Notes: generated by a model not told the origin, from the sequence alone. 64,000 bases of DNA from Pseudomonadota bacterium (GCA_018241265.1 JAFEEF010000013.1:62001-126000); one strand, 5' to 3'. Positions 1 through 8,997 are shown, counted from the first letter of the stretch. Program-made: numbers and translations.

Positions 1-2
1 CG

Positions 3-1337
3 GTGACGGCGGCCAACGACCAGGTGCAACTCAACAACAGCGCGACGGCATCGACGGTCGCCGCGAGCGCGGATCTCGGCGCCTCGGTGTCCTCTGCCGC
101 GACGGCCGCCGCCGGCAGCCCGGTGACGTTCGTCGTGACCATCGCCAATCCGCGCGGCGGCGGCACGGTGAACAACGTCGCGATCACCTGGTCCGACGTG
201 CTCCCGTCGGGAGGGCATGTCGCTTTCGACGCGGCGTCCTCGACGTGTACGGCGACTGCCGGCGCGACCTGCCCGGCCACGATCGCGCCGAGCATGTCGG
301 TGGCGAGCATGCTGACCGGCTCGACCCTGACGTTCAATCTGGTATTCACGACCACGTCGACCGACCGCGGCGACATCCAGGTGACCGCCGGCGTCAGCGC
401 CGCCGGGGATCCGAACACGGCGAACAACACGTCGACGGCGACGTCGACGGTGGTCGATCCGCGCAACGGCACCTACACCGCCTTCGCGGCCGACGGCAAC
501 CAGTACAGCATCGCGTATGACTTCGACGCGGATACGTACACCGTCAATGGCGGAACCGCTGTCCACTTCGCGCCGGTGTCCGGTTCGTCGACGGAATTCG
601 CCGTGGCCGGAAGCAACGTCGCTCACTTCCGCGTCGCGCAGGATCTGGTCGTCGGCGGAAACGCCTTCGGTTCCAGCGTGCTGCCTTACGTCGCAGCGCG
701 CAGCTTCGTCACGACCGCCACCAGTCTGGCGGGCTCGTACGACGTGGCGCTGCGCAATGTTTCGAGCGGCTCGGCCACCACGCACGGGGCCAGCGCGCAG
801 GTCAACGGCAATACCCTCTTCGTCTGCTCGCGCAGCGACGGGGTGGTGTCCCCGCCGACCAGCAGCGGCTGTCCGACGGGTTCGCTGACGAGCTATACGC
901 TGGTCGCGAACAGCGATCAGACGTTCACCGCTCAAGACAACGCTTCGAGCTACAACTTCAAGCTGATGCTGGCCAGCAGCGGCGCACTGAAGATGCTGCT
1001 CAGTTCGGCGAAGGCGGCGGACAACAGCCAGCAGCTGCTGCTCGGCCTGCCGGATGCGGCGGCGCTGGCCGGCGGCACCTTCGGCAGTGCGACGAGCGAC
1101 GGTGATTACGGTACGACAGTGCTGACGGGCACCAGCTACAGCTTCACGGGCACGACCGCGACCGACACGGCCACGCTGGCGAGGATCAGCGGCACCGGTG
1201 CTCCGGGCAGCATGCTCACTGGCGTGAGCACCCGATTCGGCGGACCGATCTTTGCGATCCAGGCCAGTCCGCTCGAGGTCGTCGTGGGCGGGTTTGCAGG
1301 GGCTGCCAGCGGCCTGCTCCAGATTGGCTTGCCGTGA
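3..1337 (+). CDS. C-terminal part of a DUF11-like repeat surface protein (5' end outside window)
   Basis: The frame is open to the window edge, so the GTG at base 3 is probably internal and the real start lies upstream. The first ~150 residues look like a DUF11/CARDB-type immunoglobulin-like repeat: a VTFVVTIANP core, Asn/Thr-rich beta strands, a Cys pair inside SSTCTATAGATCPA and a closing DPNTANNTSTAT. Such repeats are typical of exported or cell-surface proteins. The remaining ~290 residues are Ser/Thr/Gly-rich, beta-like and unrecognised. No C-terminal anchor such as PEP-CTERM or an autotransporter barrel is visible; the protein ends in LLQIGLP. A sigma-54-type promoter for the next operon begins 17 bases after its stop. 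Repeat type is fairly likely; function is unknown. Confidence 0.6.
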   Translation: MTAANDQVQLNNSATASTVAASADLGASVSSAATAAAGSPVTFVVTIANPRGGGTVNNVAITWSDVLPSGGHVAFDAASSTCTATAGATCPATIAPSMSVASMLTGSTLTFNLVFTTTSTDRGDIQVTAGVSAAGDPNTANNTSTATSTVVDPRNGTYTAFAADGNQYSIAYDFDADTYTVNGGTAVHFAPVSGSSTEFAVAGSNVAHFRVAQDLVVGGNAFGSSVLPYVAARSFVTTATSLAGSYDVALRNVSSGSATTHGASAQVNGNTLFVCSRSDGVVSPPTSSGCPTGSLTSYTLVANSDQTFTAQDNASSYNFKLMLASSGALKMLLSSAKAADNSQQLLLGLPDAAALAGGTFGSATSDGDYGTTVLTGTSYSFTGTTATDTATLARISGTGAPGSMLTGVSTRFGGPIFAIQASPLEVVVGGFAGAASGLLQIGLP

Positions 1338-1354
1338 TGCGCAGTCCACACCAT

Positions 1355-1369
1355 TGGCATTCATTTTGC
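1355..1369 (+). promoter_or_regulatory. Sigma-54-type -24/-12 promoter for the sulfatase-sulfotransferase-efflux operon
   Basis: The bases TGGCATTCATTTTGC match the sigma-54 consensus TGGCACG-N4-TTGC, with GG at 1356-1357 and GC at 1368-1369 at the required spacing. The start would fall near 1381, about 20 bases before the GTG at 1404. No good sigma-70 pair fits the same gap: the TATAAG at 1371 lacks a -35 at 16-18 bases. This would imply control by an activator ATPase that is not encoded here. Confidence 0.5.
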
Positions 1370-1403
1370 CTATAAGCGGGCACGTTTTCTGAGGGAGTTA
1401 GGC

Positions 1404-2210
1404 GTGAATCACATCGTCTTCATCGTGATGGACAGCTGCCGCTACGACAGCTTCATGGCGGCCAAGACGCCCAACATCGATCGCCTGGCGCCGGCCTCCA
1501 AGCGCTATTCGTACGCGTCCTGGACGGCTCCCTCGCACCATGCCTTCGCGATGGGCCTGCTGCCCCACACCAGCCCGAAGGAAGTGTTCGCGTCCGAGGT
1601 CTACAAGGACGAGTTCGCGCAGTGGCGCGAACGTACCGGCTACGCCGACATCGCGTTCAAGGAGTTCCTGCCGGACCTTTCGCTGCCCAAGGTGCTCCGC
1701 AACATCGGCTACCGGACGGTCGCCAAGGTCTCGATGCCCGTGCTCAACAAGAACACGCTCATCGCGCGCGACTTCGACGACTACAAGCTGATGAAGAACC
1801 ACAACGACTTCGCCGGCATGATCGACGAGATGGAGTTTCCGGACGAGCCGCACTACTACTTCCTCAATCTCGGCGAGACGCACTATCCGTACATGCTCAC
1901 CGGCGACAACCTGCCGCACATCTCCGGCCTGCACGGCGCGTTGAAGACGATGGACGAGTCGCCCGCCACCGCCGGCAAGCAGGGCTTCGACCCGGGCCAG
2001 ATGGAGATGCTCAGGCTGCAGCAGATCAAGTGCGTCGAGTACATCGACGGGCAGATCGGCCGGCTGATGGAGATGACGCCGCCGAACACGCACTTCATCG
2101 TCACCGCCGACCACGGCGAATTGTTCGGCGAGGACGGGTACTTCGGCCACGGACCGATCATGCACGAGAAGTGCTTCGAGGTTCCCTTCGTCGAGGGCCG
2201 CCTGGCCTGA
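1404..2210 (+). CDS. Sulfatase-like hydrolase/transferase (alkaline phosphatase superfamily)
   Basis: A 268-residue alkaline-phosphatase-superfamily protein. The N-terminal FIVMDSCRYDSF supplies metal-binding Asp residues, TAPSHHAFAMG carries the nucleophile region, and TADHGELFGEDGYFGHG near the C-terminus supplies the second metal site. The formylglycine motif C-x-P/S-x-R of classical sulfatases is absent, so a Ser or Thr nucleophile is more likely and 'sulfatase' is only a family label. It could cleave or transfer a sulfate or phosphate ester. It is short for the superfamily (usually 400-550). The GTG start follows GAGGGAG at 1391. It is the first gene of the operon, 21 bases before a sulfotransferase, which suggests a role in head-group chemistry. 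No signal peptide is evident, so it is probably cytoplasmic. Confidence 0.75.
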   Translation: MNHIVFIVMDSCRYDSFMAAKTPNIDRLAPASKRYSYASWTAPSHHAFAMGLLPHTSPKEVFASEVYKDEFAQWRERTGYADIAFKEFLPDLSLPKVLRNIGYRTVAKVSMPVLNKNTLIARDFDDYKLMKNHNDFAGMIDEMEFPDEPHYYFLNLGETHYPYMLTGDNLPHISGLHGALKTMDESPATAGKQGFDPGQMEMLRLQQIKCVEYIDGQIGRLMEMTPPNTHFIVTADHGELFGEDGYFGHGPIMHEKCFEVPFVEGRLA

Positions 2211-2231
2211 CGGTCGCCGACCAGACTCGAC

Positions 2232-3143
2232 ATGGCCGCTCCGCTCTTCCTGCTCGCACCGCCGAGGTCCTACACATCGCTCGTCAACGCGATGCTGGGC
2301 CAGCATCCGCAGACCTTCGGTCTGCCGGAGCTGTGCCTGTTCAACGTGGACCACCTCGTCGAACTGTGGCAGGGCTCCAAGGGGGAGATCTCGGAGAACG
2401 GCTCGATGGCGCGTCATGGCTTGTTGCGCGCGGTCGCCGAGATCTACGGCGGCGAGCAGCGCACCGGGACGATCAACATGGCGCGCGCCTGGTGTTCGCG
2501 GCGCGAGGACTGGGAGTCGGGTCGGGTCTTCCAGGAGATCGTCGCCAAGATCCATCCATTGGTCGCGGTCGAGAAGAGCCCGTCGTACACGATCTCCGTC
2601 AACCGCATGCGGGAGATGCACAGGACGTTCCCCGATGCGCGCTTCCTGCACCTCGTGCGGCATCCGGTCGCGCAGGGCAAGTCGCTGATGGGGATCAACG
2701 ACGGCGCCTTCACCATCAAGGTCAACGCGTTCGAGATCGGCGACGACTATGCGCTGATGGAGCCGCAGATCGGCTGGCACGATCTGAACCTGAACATCCT
2801 CGACTTCCTCGACGACGTTCCCAAGGATCAGCAGCTGCGCATGCGCGGCGAGGACATCATGGCCGAGCCGGAAAAGCAGCTGGCGGCGATCGCCCGATGG
2901 GCGGGCCTGCGCGATGACCCGCAGGCCGTGGACGAGATGATGCATCCCGAGCGCTCGCCCTTTGCGTGTTTCGGCCCGATCACGGCGTTGTTCGGCAACG
3001 ACCCCAACTTCCTGGCCGGCCCCACCTTCCGTCCGCACAAGCCCAAGATCCCGAAGCTCGACGCTCCGGTGCCGTGGCGCGAGGACGGCAAGGGTCTTCA
3101 TCGCAAAGTGATCGAGCTGGCGCGGTTCTTCGGCTATGCGTAA
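2232..3143 (+). CDS. Sulfotransferase family protein
   Basis: A 303-residue protein with the two PAPS-binding signatures of sulfotransferases. The 5'-phosphosulfate loop is at the N-terminus (LFLLAPPRSYTSLVNAML) and the 3'-phosphate motif is HLVRHPVAQGKSLM around residues 138-151. The family transfers sulfate from PAPS to a hydroxyl or amine of a small molecule, lipid or glycan. It has no signal peptide and should act in the cytosol before export. It is the second gene of the operon. The neighbouring ACP, reductases, methyltransferase and efflux genes suggest the acceptor is the lipid or polyketide made by the synthases at 19498-32776; that link is inferred. PAPS synthesis genes are not in the window. 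Confidence 0.75.
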   Translation: MAAPLFLLAPPRSYTSLVNAMLGQHPQTFGLPELCLFNVDHLVELWQGSKGEISENGSMARHGLLRAVAEIYGGEQRTGTINMARAWCSRREDWESGRVFQEIVAKIHPLVAVEKSPSYTISVNRMREMHRTFPDARFLHLVRHPVAQGKSLMGINDGAFTIKVNAFEIGDDYALMEPQIGWHDLNLNILDFLDDVPKDQQLRMRGEDIMAEPEKQLAAIARWAGLRDDPQAVDEMMHPERSPFACFGPITALFGNDPNFLAGPTFRPHKPKIPKLDAPVPWREDGKGLHRKVIELARFFGYA

Positions 3144-3173
3144 GGGCGCGACATACACAGAGGAGGGCAGCCG

Positions 3174-3617
3174 ATGAGTGCAACCGATACGACGGCCGCG
3201 CCGGACACGTCTCGGGATCCGAAGACGCCCGATCGCGAGCGGCTTTCTCCCGTACCGACCAACGAGGACACCGGACGGCCCGATCCGGTGCTGCTGTCGC
3301 CGCACCAGCAGGCGCTGCGCACCGCGGTGATCGATGCCTTCAACGCGAAGAAGGCGCGGCGTTTCGTCGAGCGTCAGGTCAAGCACATCAGCATGAACCG
3401 CGACCTGGCGGACGGCATCAAGTTCCTGTTCGACGAACACGGGCGGCCGCCAGCGAATGCACCGCTGGAGGACGTCGTCGACGAACGCCGCAGGATCGAG
3501 TACCAGATCAAGTGGTTCGAGGGCATTTTGCTGGAGTTGCGCAGCCGGTTGATTCGAGTCAGGGAAGTCGAGGACTACGCCCTGGAGATGTTGGCCAACC
3601 AGTTTCCTCCGGAATGA
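3174..3617 (+). CDS. Conserved-looking hypothetical protein, 147 residues
   Basis: Not recognised. It is real by context: a strong GAGGAGGG ribosome site at 3163-3170, high-GC codon use like its neighbours, and a four-base ATGA overlap of its stop with the next gene. The first ~40 residues are Pro/Asp/Thr-rich and probably disordered. The rest is charged and predicted helical, with RRFVERQVKHISMNRDLADG followed by a Glu/Arg-rich helix ending near ALEMLANQFPPE. There is no signal peptide or membrane segment. The stop-start overlap ties its translation to the NodT gene, so a role linked to the export pair or to product loading is possible but unproven. Confidence 0.6.
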   Translation: MSATDTTAAPDTSRDPKTPDRERLSPVPTNEDTGRPDPVLLSPHQQALRTAVIDAFNAKKARRFVERQVKHISMNRDLADGIKFLFDEHGRPPANAPLEDVVDERRRIEYQIKWFEGILLELRSRLIRVREVEDYALEMLANQFPPE

Positions 3618-5146
3618 TTGAACGTCGCATAAGAAACAGCCCGTCGAGTCGGCTGCATGAACGAGCATGGCGCGCGATGCGCTGGGCCACGCTGCCGGCC
3701 TGCATCGCCGCCATCGGCGTGGCCGGATGCACGATGGGGCCGGACTACAAGCGTCCGGACCCACCGCTTCCGCAGACCTGGCGCACCGAAGTCGCCGATG
3801 CGCAGGACGTCGCCAACACCCCGTGGTGGGCGAAGTTCGGCGACCCGGACCTGACTGCGCTCATCGAGACCGCGCTCGAATCGAACAAGGATCTGATCCA
3901 GGCGACGCTGCGCATCGAGGAGTTCGATGCGAAGCTGGACATCAGCCGCGCCGCGAACTACCCGCAGCTCGGCTACAGCGTGACCACCGATCGCGAGCGG
4001 CGCAGCCAGGAAAAGCCCAATGGCCTTCAGCCCGGCGCCGACCCGACCCTCAGCGACTTCGAGATCGGTCCCACGTTCACGTGGGAACTGGATCTGTGGG
4101 GGCGCGTGAAGCGCGCCAACGAGGCGTCGATGGCCGACCTGCTCGCGACCGAGGAGTCGCGCCGTGCCGTCATGCTGACCGTCGTCACCAGCGTGGCCAC
4201 GGGCTATGTGCAACTGATCGAACTTGACCGGCAACTCGTGCTCGCCCGGCAGTCGCTGAAGAACCGGCAGGACGCCTTCGACCTGACCGTGCTGAAGTAC
4301 CAGGGCGGCTCGGCGACCAAGCTCAACGTCGAGCAGGCGCGCGCCATCGTCGAGCAAGAGACGGCCAAGATACCCGCTATCGAAAGCCAGGTCGGCTTGG
4401 CCGAGAACGCGCTGTCGATCCTGCTCGGCAGCAACCCGGGGCCGATCAAGCGCCGCAAGCTCGATGCCTTGACCCTGCCGCCGGTACCTCAAGGCGTGCC
4501 GTCGGACGTGTTGAGGCGCCGCCCCGACGTGCTCGCGGCCGAACAGAACCTGGTCGCGGCCAACGCGCAGATCGGCGTCGCGGAGACGGCGTACTTCCCC
4601 ACCTTGTCGCTCACCGGCGCGCTTGGCCTGGCCAGCGACCAGTTGAAGTTCCTGTGGGCCGAGACGGCCCGCACTGCCAGCATCGGCGCCGGCCTGGCGG
4701 GCCCGATATTCAACGGCGGCCGGATCGCCGGGAACGTGCGCGCTGCCGAAGCGGTCCAGAAGGAGATGACCGTCAAGTACCACCAGACGGTCCAGGTGGC
4801 GTTGCAGGAGGTCGACGATTCGCTGCTCTCGCGCGTCAAGTCCGGCCAGCGCGAGGAAGCGATCGTGCGGCAGGTGGCGGCCACGCGCGAAGTAGTCGGG
4901 CTGGCGCGCACGCGCTACGAGGGCGGCCAATCGAGCTTCATGGAAGTGCTCGATGCGGACCTCAAGCTCAACAGCGTGCAAAGCTACGAAGCGCAGAGCC
5001 GGCGCGACACGTTCCTGGCGTTGATCTCTGTCTACAAGGCGATGGGGGGTGGATGGATGGTTGAGCAGGACCGGCTGCGCGCACCTGCGCCAGGGGCCTC
5101 TGGCGTACAGATTTCCTCGGCAACCGAGGCAAGGGCTGATAAATGA
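3614..5146 (+). CDS. NodT/OprM-type outer-membrane efflux lipoprotein
   Basis: A 510-residue TolC-like outer-membrane factor. The lipoprotein signal ends in IAAIGVAGC with the lipidated Cys at 39, and the mature part begins TMGPDYKRPDPPLPQTW, typical of the NodT family. Two OEP repeats follow, with GPTFTWELDLWGRVKRANEA in the first and LAGPIFNGGRIAGNVRAAEA in the second. It should form a trimeric outer-membrane channel. I chose the ATG at 3614 because it overlaps the previous stop (ATGA); ATG 3677 would give a more ordinary 18-residue signal peptide and is the alternative. Its own stop overlaps the next start (ATGA at 5143), so the channel and the HlyD-like adaptor are translationally coupled. 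No RND pump or ABC transporter gene is nearby. Confidence 0.88.
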   Translation: MIERRIRNSPSSRLHERAWRAMRWATLPACIAAIGVAGCTMGPDYKRPDPPLPQTWRTEVADAQDVANTPWWAKFGDPDLTALIETALESNKDLIQATLRIEEFDAKLDISRAANYPQLGYSVTTDRERRSQEKPNGLQPGADPTLSDFEIGPTFTWELDLWGRVKRANEASMADLLATEESRRAVMLTVVTSVATGYVQLIELDRQLVLARQSLKNRQDAFDLTVLKYQGGSATKLNVEQARAIVEQETAKIPAIESQVGLAENALSILLGSNPGPIKRRKLDALTLPPVPQGVPSDVLRRRPDVLAAEQNLVAANAQIGVAETAYFPTLSLTGALGLASDQLKFLWAETARTASIGAGLAGPIFNGGRIAGNVRAAEAVQKEMTVKYHQTVQVALQEVDDSLLSRVKSGQREEAIVRQVAATREVVGLARTRYEGGQSSFMEVLDADLKLNSVQSYEAQSRRDTFLALISVYKAMGGGWMVEQDRLRAPAPGASGVQISSATEARADK

Positions 5147-7626
5147 CCGAGCAGCAAAGCAAGAAGATCGTTCTGCCCGCCTACCTGTTGCGGCGACTGG
5201 AAGCGTTCAGGATCGTCAAGGGCAATGAACCGAGCTACCTGTTGCGCGACAAGATGGTCGGGGCGACCTATGACTTCGACCCCTGGCAGTTCTTCATCCT
5301 CGAGATGCTGCCGGCCAGCCAGACGCTGGAGAAGCTGCAGGCTGCATTCCTGGACCGCTTCGACCGGGCGCTGACCAAGAAGGAGCTCGATGAGTTCCTC
5401 GGCTCGGTCGCGGACCGCAAGCTGTTCGACGAAGAAGCGGGCGAGCATCCGCTGATCAAGCCCTTCACCTTGCCGGCCACCTACGATGTCGAGGACGGCA
5501 AGGCCAAGGCGAGAAGCTTTGCAGCCGAGGCGGCCAAGCAGTCGAGCGCGAGCGCCGTTCCGGGCGCTCCGGCCCCGAGTCCCAAGGCCGCGGCGCCCGA
5601 CGCCGACGGCGCTGCCGCCGGGCAGCCGGAGGGCGACTTGCCCGCCGGCGTCCAGGACGCGATCGGCATGGACTGGCGGACCACCGAGCACATGGTCAAG
5701 CTGTTCGACCCGCGGCCGATGCTCAGGGTGCTGACGCCGCTGCTCTATCCGATACGGCACATCATCTACGTCACGCCGCTGCTGCTGTTCATCGCGCTGG
5801 TGCTGCTGTACCAGTACTACCCGCTCGTGACCGAGGATCTGCTCTCGCTGCACGCGAACATCAGCCTGGCCGGCCACCTGATCTTCGTGTTCTTCACGGT
5901 CCACGTCGTGACCACGATGACGGCGGCCATCGTCGCCACCGCCTACAAGGTCTCGGTCGACGTCGTCGGGCTCACCTTCACGCTGGGCTTCATGCCGCGC
6001 TGGGTGCTGAAGATGACCGGCGCCGAGCGCCTTTCGCGCTCGCAGACGATGTGGCTGCACGGCTCGACGCTGATTTCGCGGGTCGTGATGTTCAGCCTCG
6101 GCTCGATGCTCTGGTACAGCACCCGCGACCAGCAGAGCGAGCTGGCGCAGACCGGGCTGTTGTTCTTCTTCAGCTGCGCGATCGGCCTGCTCGTCGAGGC
6201 CGGCAACCCGCTCATCAAGGCCAACGGCTACTACCTCGTCTCGGCTTACATCAACGAGCCGCACCTGCGTGCCCGCGCCTACACGGCGCTGATGAACAAG
6301 ATGCGCGGCGGCGTCTACCGGGCTTCGGACAACAGCCTCCTGGTGCTGTACGCGATCCTCTCCATCACGTACATCATCCTGATCATCCTGCTGGCCGGAT
6401 GGATGCTCGCCAAGTATGTGATCGGCGACCTGAATCTCGGCGGGTCGGCGATCATCATCGCGATCGGCTTCATCGTCTACCTGATGTGGCTGAACTACTC
6501 GGGCCTGCGCAAGTTCGCTCAGAACTGGGAGCGCCAGCAGCAGTTCGACCGCTGGCGCAATCGCGCGATCCCGGTCGGCGCTGTCGAAGGCGAAGTCATC
6601 ACGAAGCACCCGAACTACTGGAAATGGGCGGTCCTGGCCTTCTTCGTGATCCTGCTGTTCCTGCCGTATCCGTACGAGGCCGGTGGCGGATTCACGATCT
6701 ACCCGCTGCGCAAGCAGGTGCTCTCGACCGACACGCCGGGACTCATCGAATCGGTGTACTTCGACGGGGGCGAATCGGTCAAGGAAGGCACCGTGCTGGC
6801 GCGACTCGCGCACGACGACTACCTGGCCCAGATCAAGGTGCTGACCGCGGAGATCGAAGAGCAGAAGGCTGTCGTCGACAACCTGAAGACCTTGCCCAAG
6901 CCGGAAGAGGTCAAGCTCGCCGAGTCGGCATTGAAGGTGCAGCGCGAGCACGAGGCCTACAGCCGGGAGAAGGAGCCGCGCCTCGAGAAGCTTTACCGCG
7001 CGGGGGCCGTCTCGTTCGAGGAGTACGACTCGGCCCGCAAGGACCATTTGGTCGACGTGCAGCAGGTCGTGCAGAAGGAGGCCGAGCTGGCGCTGGTGAA
7101 GGCGCCGGTGACGGCCGACCAGATCGCGGCCGCCGAGGCCAAGCTGCGGAGCCTGCGCGAGCAGCGCGCGACCTACGAGGCCAAGGTCGAGCGAACCACG
7201 CTGAAGATGCCGTTCGACGGCAACATCTTGACCTTGCACCTGCAGGACAAGATCAACAGCTATCTCGAGAAGGGCATGCCGTTCGCGTCGCTCGAGTACA
7301 CGGGCACCGTGACCGCGCAGATCGAGATCGCCGAATCGGACATCCATTTCGTCAAGATCGGCCAGGTCGTGCGCGCGCGCCCGGTGTCCTTCGTCGACGA
7401 CAAGGATTTCATCGGCAAGGTCACGGTGATCGACCGCAACGTGACGGTGAAGCCGACCGGCAACGTCGTCATGGTGCTCGCCACGATCGACAACCGCGAG
7501 GGCCTGCTGAAGACCGGCATGGCCGGCCAGGCCAAGATCGAGGCCGTCAAGATGCCGGTCTGGAAGGCGTTCACGCTCGCGATCGTGCGCTTCGTGGTGA
7601 TCAACGTGTGGTCGTGGCTGCCCTGA
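5143..7626 (+). CDS. PqqD-like / degenerate M50-like membrane / HlyD adaptor fusion protein
   Basis: An 827-residue three-part protein. Residues 1-~100 resemble a PqqD-type winged fold. An Ala/Pro-rich linker follows at ~130-165. Residues ~195-500 are a multi-helix membrane block like the M50/site-2-protease part of peptidase M50-HlyD proteins. From ~510 comes a periplasmic HlyD/biotinyl-lipoyl adaptor with a coiled coil (VQREHEAYSREKEPRLEKLY) and ending VVINVWSWLP. The M50 residues are missing. HVVTT stands where HExxH is expected, and ANGYYLV stands where related proteins have a metal-binding Asp (DGYYL), so it is probably not a protease. Family logic suggests an inner-membrane adaptor that docks to the NodT channel encoded directly upstream. 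The cargo could be the pathway's lipid or a modified peptide. Confidence 0.8.
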   Translation: MTEQQSKKIVLPAYLLRRLEAFRIVKGNEPSYLLRDKMVGATYDFDPWQFFILEMLPASQTLEKLQAAFLDRFDRALTKKELDEFLGSVADRKLFDEEAGEHPLIKPFTLPATYDVEDGKAKARSFAAEAAKQSSASAVPGAPAPSPKAAAPDADGAAAGQPEGDLPAGVQDAIGMDWRTTEHMVKLFDPRPMLRVLTPLLYPIRHIIYVTPLLLFIALVLLYQYYPLVTEDLLSLHANISLAGHLIFVFFTVHVVTTMTAAIVATAYKVSVDVVGLTFTLGFMPRWVLKMTGAERLSRSQTMWLHGSTLISRVVMFSLGSMLWYSTRDQQSELAQTGLLFFFSCAIGLLVEAGNPLIKANGYYLVSAYINEPHLRARAYTALMNKMRGGVYRASDNSLLVLYAILSITYIILIILLAGWMLAKYVIGDLNLGGSAIIIAIGFIVYLMWLNYSGLRKFAQNWERQQQFDRWRNRAIPVGAVEGEVITKHPNYWKWAVLAFFVILLFLPYPYEAGGGFTIYPLRKQVLSTDTPGLIESVYFDGGESVKEGTVLARLAHDDYLAQIKVLTAEIEEQKAVVDNLKTLPKPEEVKLAESALKVQREHEAYSREKEPRLEKLYRAGAVSFEEYDSARKDHLVDVQQVVQKEAELALVKAPVTADQIAAAEAKLRSLREQRATYEAKVERTTLKMPFDGNILTLHLQDKINSYLEKGMPFASLEYTGTVTAQIEIAESDIHFVKIGQVVRARPVSFVDDKDFIGKVTVIDRNVTVKPTGNVVMVLATIDNREGLLKTGMAGQAKIEAVKMPVWKAFTLAIVRFVVINVWSWLP

Positions 7627-7695
7627 CGAAAAGGCGGACGACTGCGCACGAGCAGATGGCTTGGTTTCGAGTTGCTGAATTGGGAGAGGACATTC

Positions 7696-8601
7696 ATGGT
7701 TGGCAGCGCATCCGTCGACACGACATATCGACGCTTCAGTCACGACCCTGCCTACGTTGAGGCGAACACTGCTTTCGTTCAGCGAGTGCCGCTCGGGCAT
7801 GTCAAGGAGATCCTGGATCTCTGCGGGGGTAGCGGTGCAGTCGGGCAACTGATGCTCGCCGGCGCGCCCGAGTCCAGTCTGCATGCGATCGATCTGGACC
7901 CTGTCCAGATCGGCCTTGCGGCCGAGAACTATGCCGCGCTGGGCTTCGAGGTACGGCTCGGCGAGGCCGCTCTCGGTCCGTCCGGCCCTGGGCGCACCGT
8001 GAGCTTGATCGTCGGCTCGGCGACCGAACTGCCGTTCGCCGATGCGACGTTCGATTGCGTGATGATCGCCAACGCGATCCACCTGATCGGCGACAAGGAG
8101 GCACTGATCTCGGGCATCGCGCGTGTCTTGAAGCCGGGCGGCCTGTTCGCATTCAGTTCGGGCTTCTATGCCGGGTGCTGGCCGCCCGTCACCCAGCAGG
8201 TCTATTACGACTGGCTCAAGGAAGCGACCGCGTGGATTGGCAATGTCAATGCCGAGCGCGTCGCCAATGGTGAAGCGCCCATCAAGCGCGTGCGGGGCAA
8301 GTCGCAGCTCGCGCCGGTCGCCTACCAGAACCGCTGGCTCACGCCCGACGAGTGGCGGGAACTGCTGGGGGCCATGGGTTTCGACGTGCAGGATCTGAAC
8401 GAGCGACCGGTCATGTTCGACCATCATTCGCTGGCATCGGTCGGTGCGTACAGCGGCTTGGCGGAAGCGCAGCTCAGCGGCTATCCGGTCGAGCTCGCGT
8501 CGCAGGCGCTCGCCAATACGGCGGCGCTGGCGCTGTCGGGTGCAGATGTCACGAGCGTGCAGCACAACTGGCTCGAGGTCTGCGCGGTACGCCGCGCCTG
8601 A
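7696..8601 (+). CDS. Class I SAM-dependent methyltransferase
   Basis: A 301-residue protein with the class I methyltransferase core. Motif I is ILDLCGGSGAVGQLML near residues 36-51, an acidic motif II is LHAIDLDPVQIGLA, and the post-I region is LPFADATFDCVMIANAIHLI followed by VLKPGGLFAFSSG, as in methyltransferase family 11/25. It would transfer methyl from S-adenosylmethionine to a small molecule or an ACP-bound chain. The C-terminal third (from ~180) is family-specific and unassigned. I chose ATG 7696 because GGGAGAGGA lies just upstream; a TTG at 7672 is possible but has no ribosome site. It sits 45 bases before the ACP gene. The tailoring role is inferred from that position. Confidence 0.8.
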   Translation: MVGSASVDTTYRRFSHDPAYVEANTAFVQRVPLGHVKEILDLCGGSGAVGQLMLAGAPESSLHAIDLDPVQIGLAAENYAALGFEVRLGEAALGPSGPGRTVSLIVGSATELPFADATFDCVMIANAIHLIGDKEALISGIARVLKPGGLFAFSSGFYAGCWPPVTQQVYYDWLKEATAWIGNVNAERVANGEAPIKRVRGKSQLAPVAYQNRWLTPDEWRELLGAMGFDVQDLNERPVMFDHHSLASVGAYSGLAEAQLSGYPVELASQALANTAALALSGADVTSVQHNWLEVCAVRRA

Positions 8602-8646
8602 CAGCGATGTCCGCTACCATTCACTTTCAGTTCTGGGATTGACCAT

Positions 8647-8955
8647 ATGTCGAACGAAGCCGCCGCCACGAAATTCACTCATGACCAGATCGAGAAGGAT
8701 CTGGTCGCGCTGGTTGCCGACATGACCGCCGACTGGGATCTGTCGTTCACCGGTGGCGTCACACCCGAGACCCGCCTGATGGCCGACCTCGCCTTCGAGT
8801 CGATCGACGTGGTGCAACTCGTCGTCGCGATCGAAGGTCACTTCGGGCGTCGCAAGATGCCGTTCGAGCAGTTGATGATGGTCGATGGCCGTTACGTCCA
8901 GGAACTCCAGATCAAGCAGATCGTCGACTTCCTCGCGCGTCAGCTGGACGCTTGA
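8647..8955 (+). CDS. Stand-alone acyl carrier protein
   Basis: A 102-residue ACP. The phosphopantetheine attachment Ser is Ser52 in MADLAFESIDVVQLVVAIE; this is the usual D-S-x-x motif with Glu before the Ser. The four-helix pattern is clear, with an acidic helix II after the Ser. It would carry an acyl or polyketide intermediate as a thioester, and it could be charged by the phosphopantetheinyl transferase domain at the end of the 27860-32776 synthase. It is a free ACP separate from the one inside the giant synthase, which suggests a separate starter, extender or transfer step. It lies between the methyltransferase and the double SDR gene. It is not the housekeeping AcpP, whose motif is normally DSLD in a fatty-acid operon. 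Confidence 0.85.
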   Translation: MSNEAAATKFTHDQIEKDLVALVADMTADWDLSFTGGVTPETRLMADLAFESIDVVQLVVAIEGHFGRRKMPFEQLMMVDGRYVQELQIKQIVDFLARQLDA

Positions 8956-8997
8956 GCGTCGGACTTCGCGATCGCTCGAGACTCTGGCGGTCGGCAA

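Noticed and set aside
1404-2210. Calling this a genuine formylglycine sulfatase.
   Set aside because: No C-x-P/S-x-R motif is present; only the wider alkaline-phosphatase superfamily is supported.
5740-6640. Calling the M50-like membrane block an active site-2 protease.
   Set aside because: HExxH is absent (HVVTT) and the second metal Asp motif reads ANGYY.
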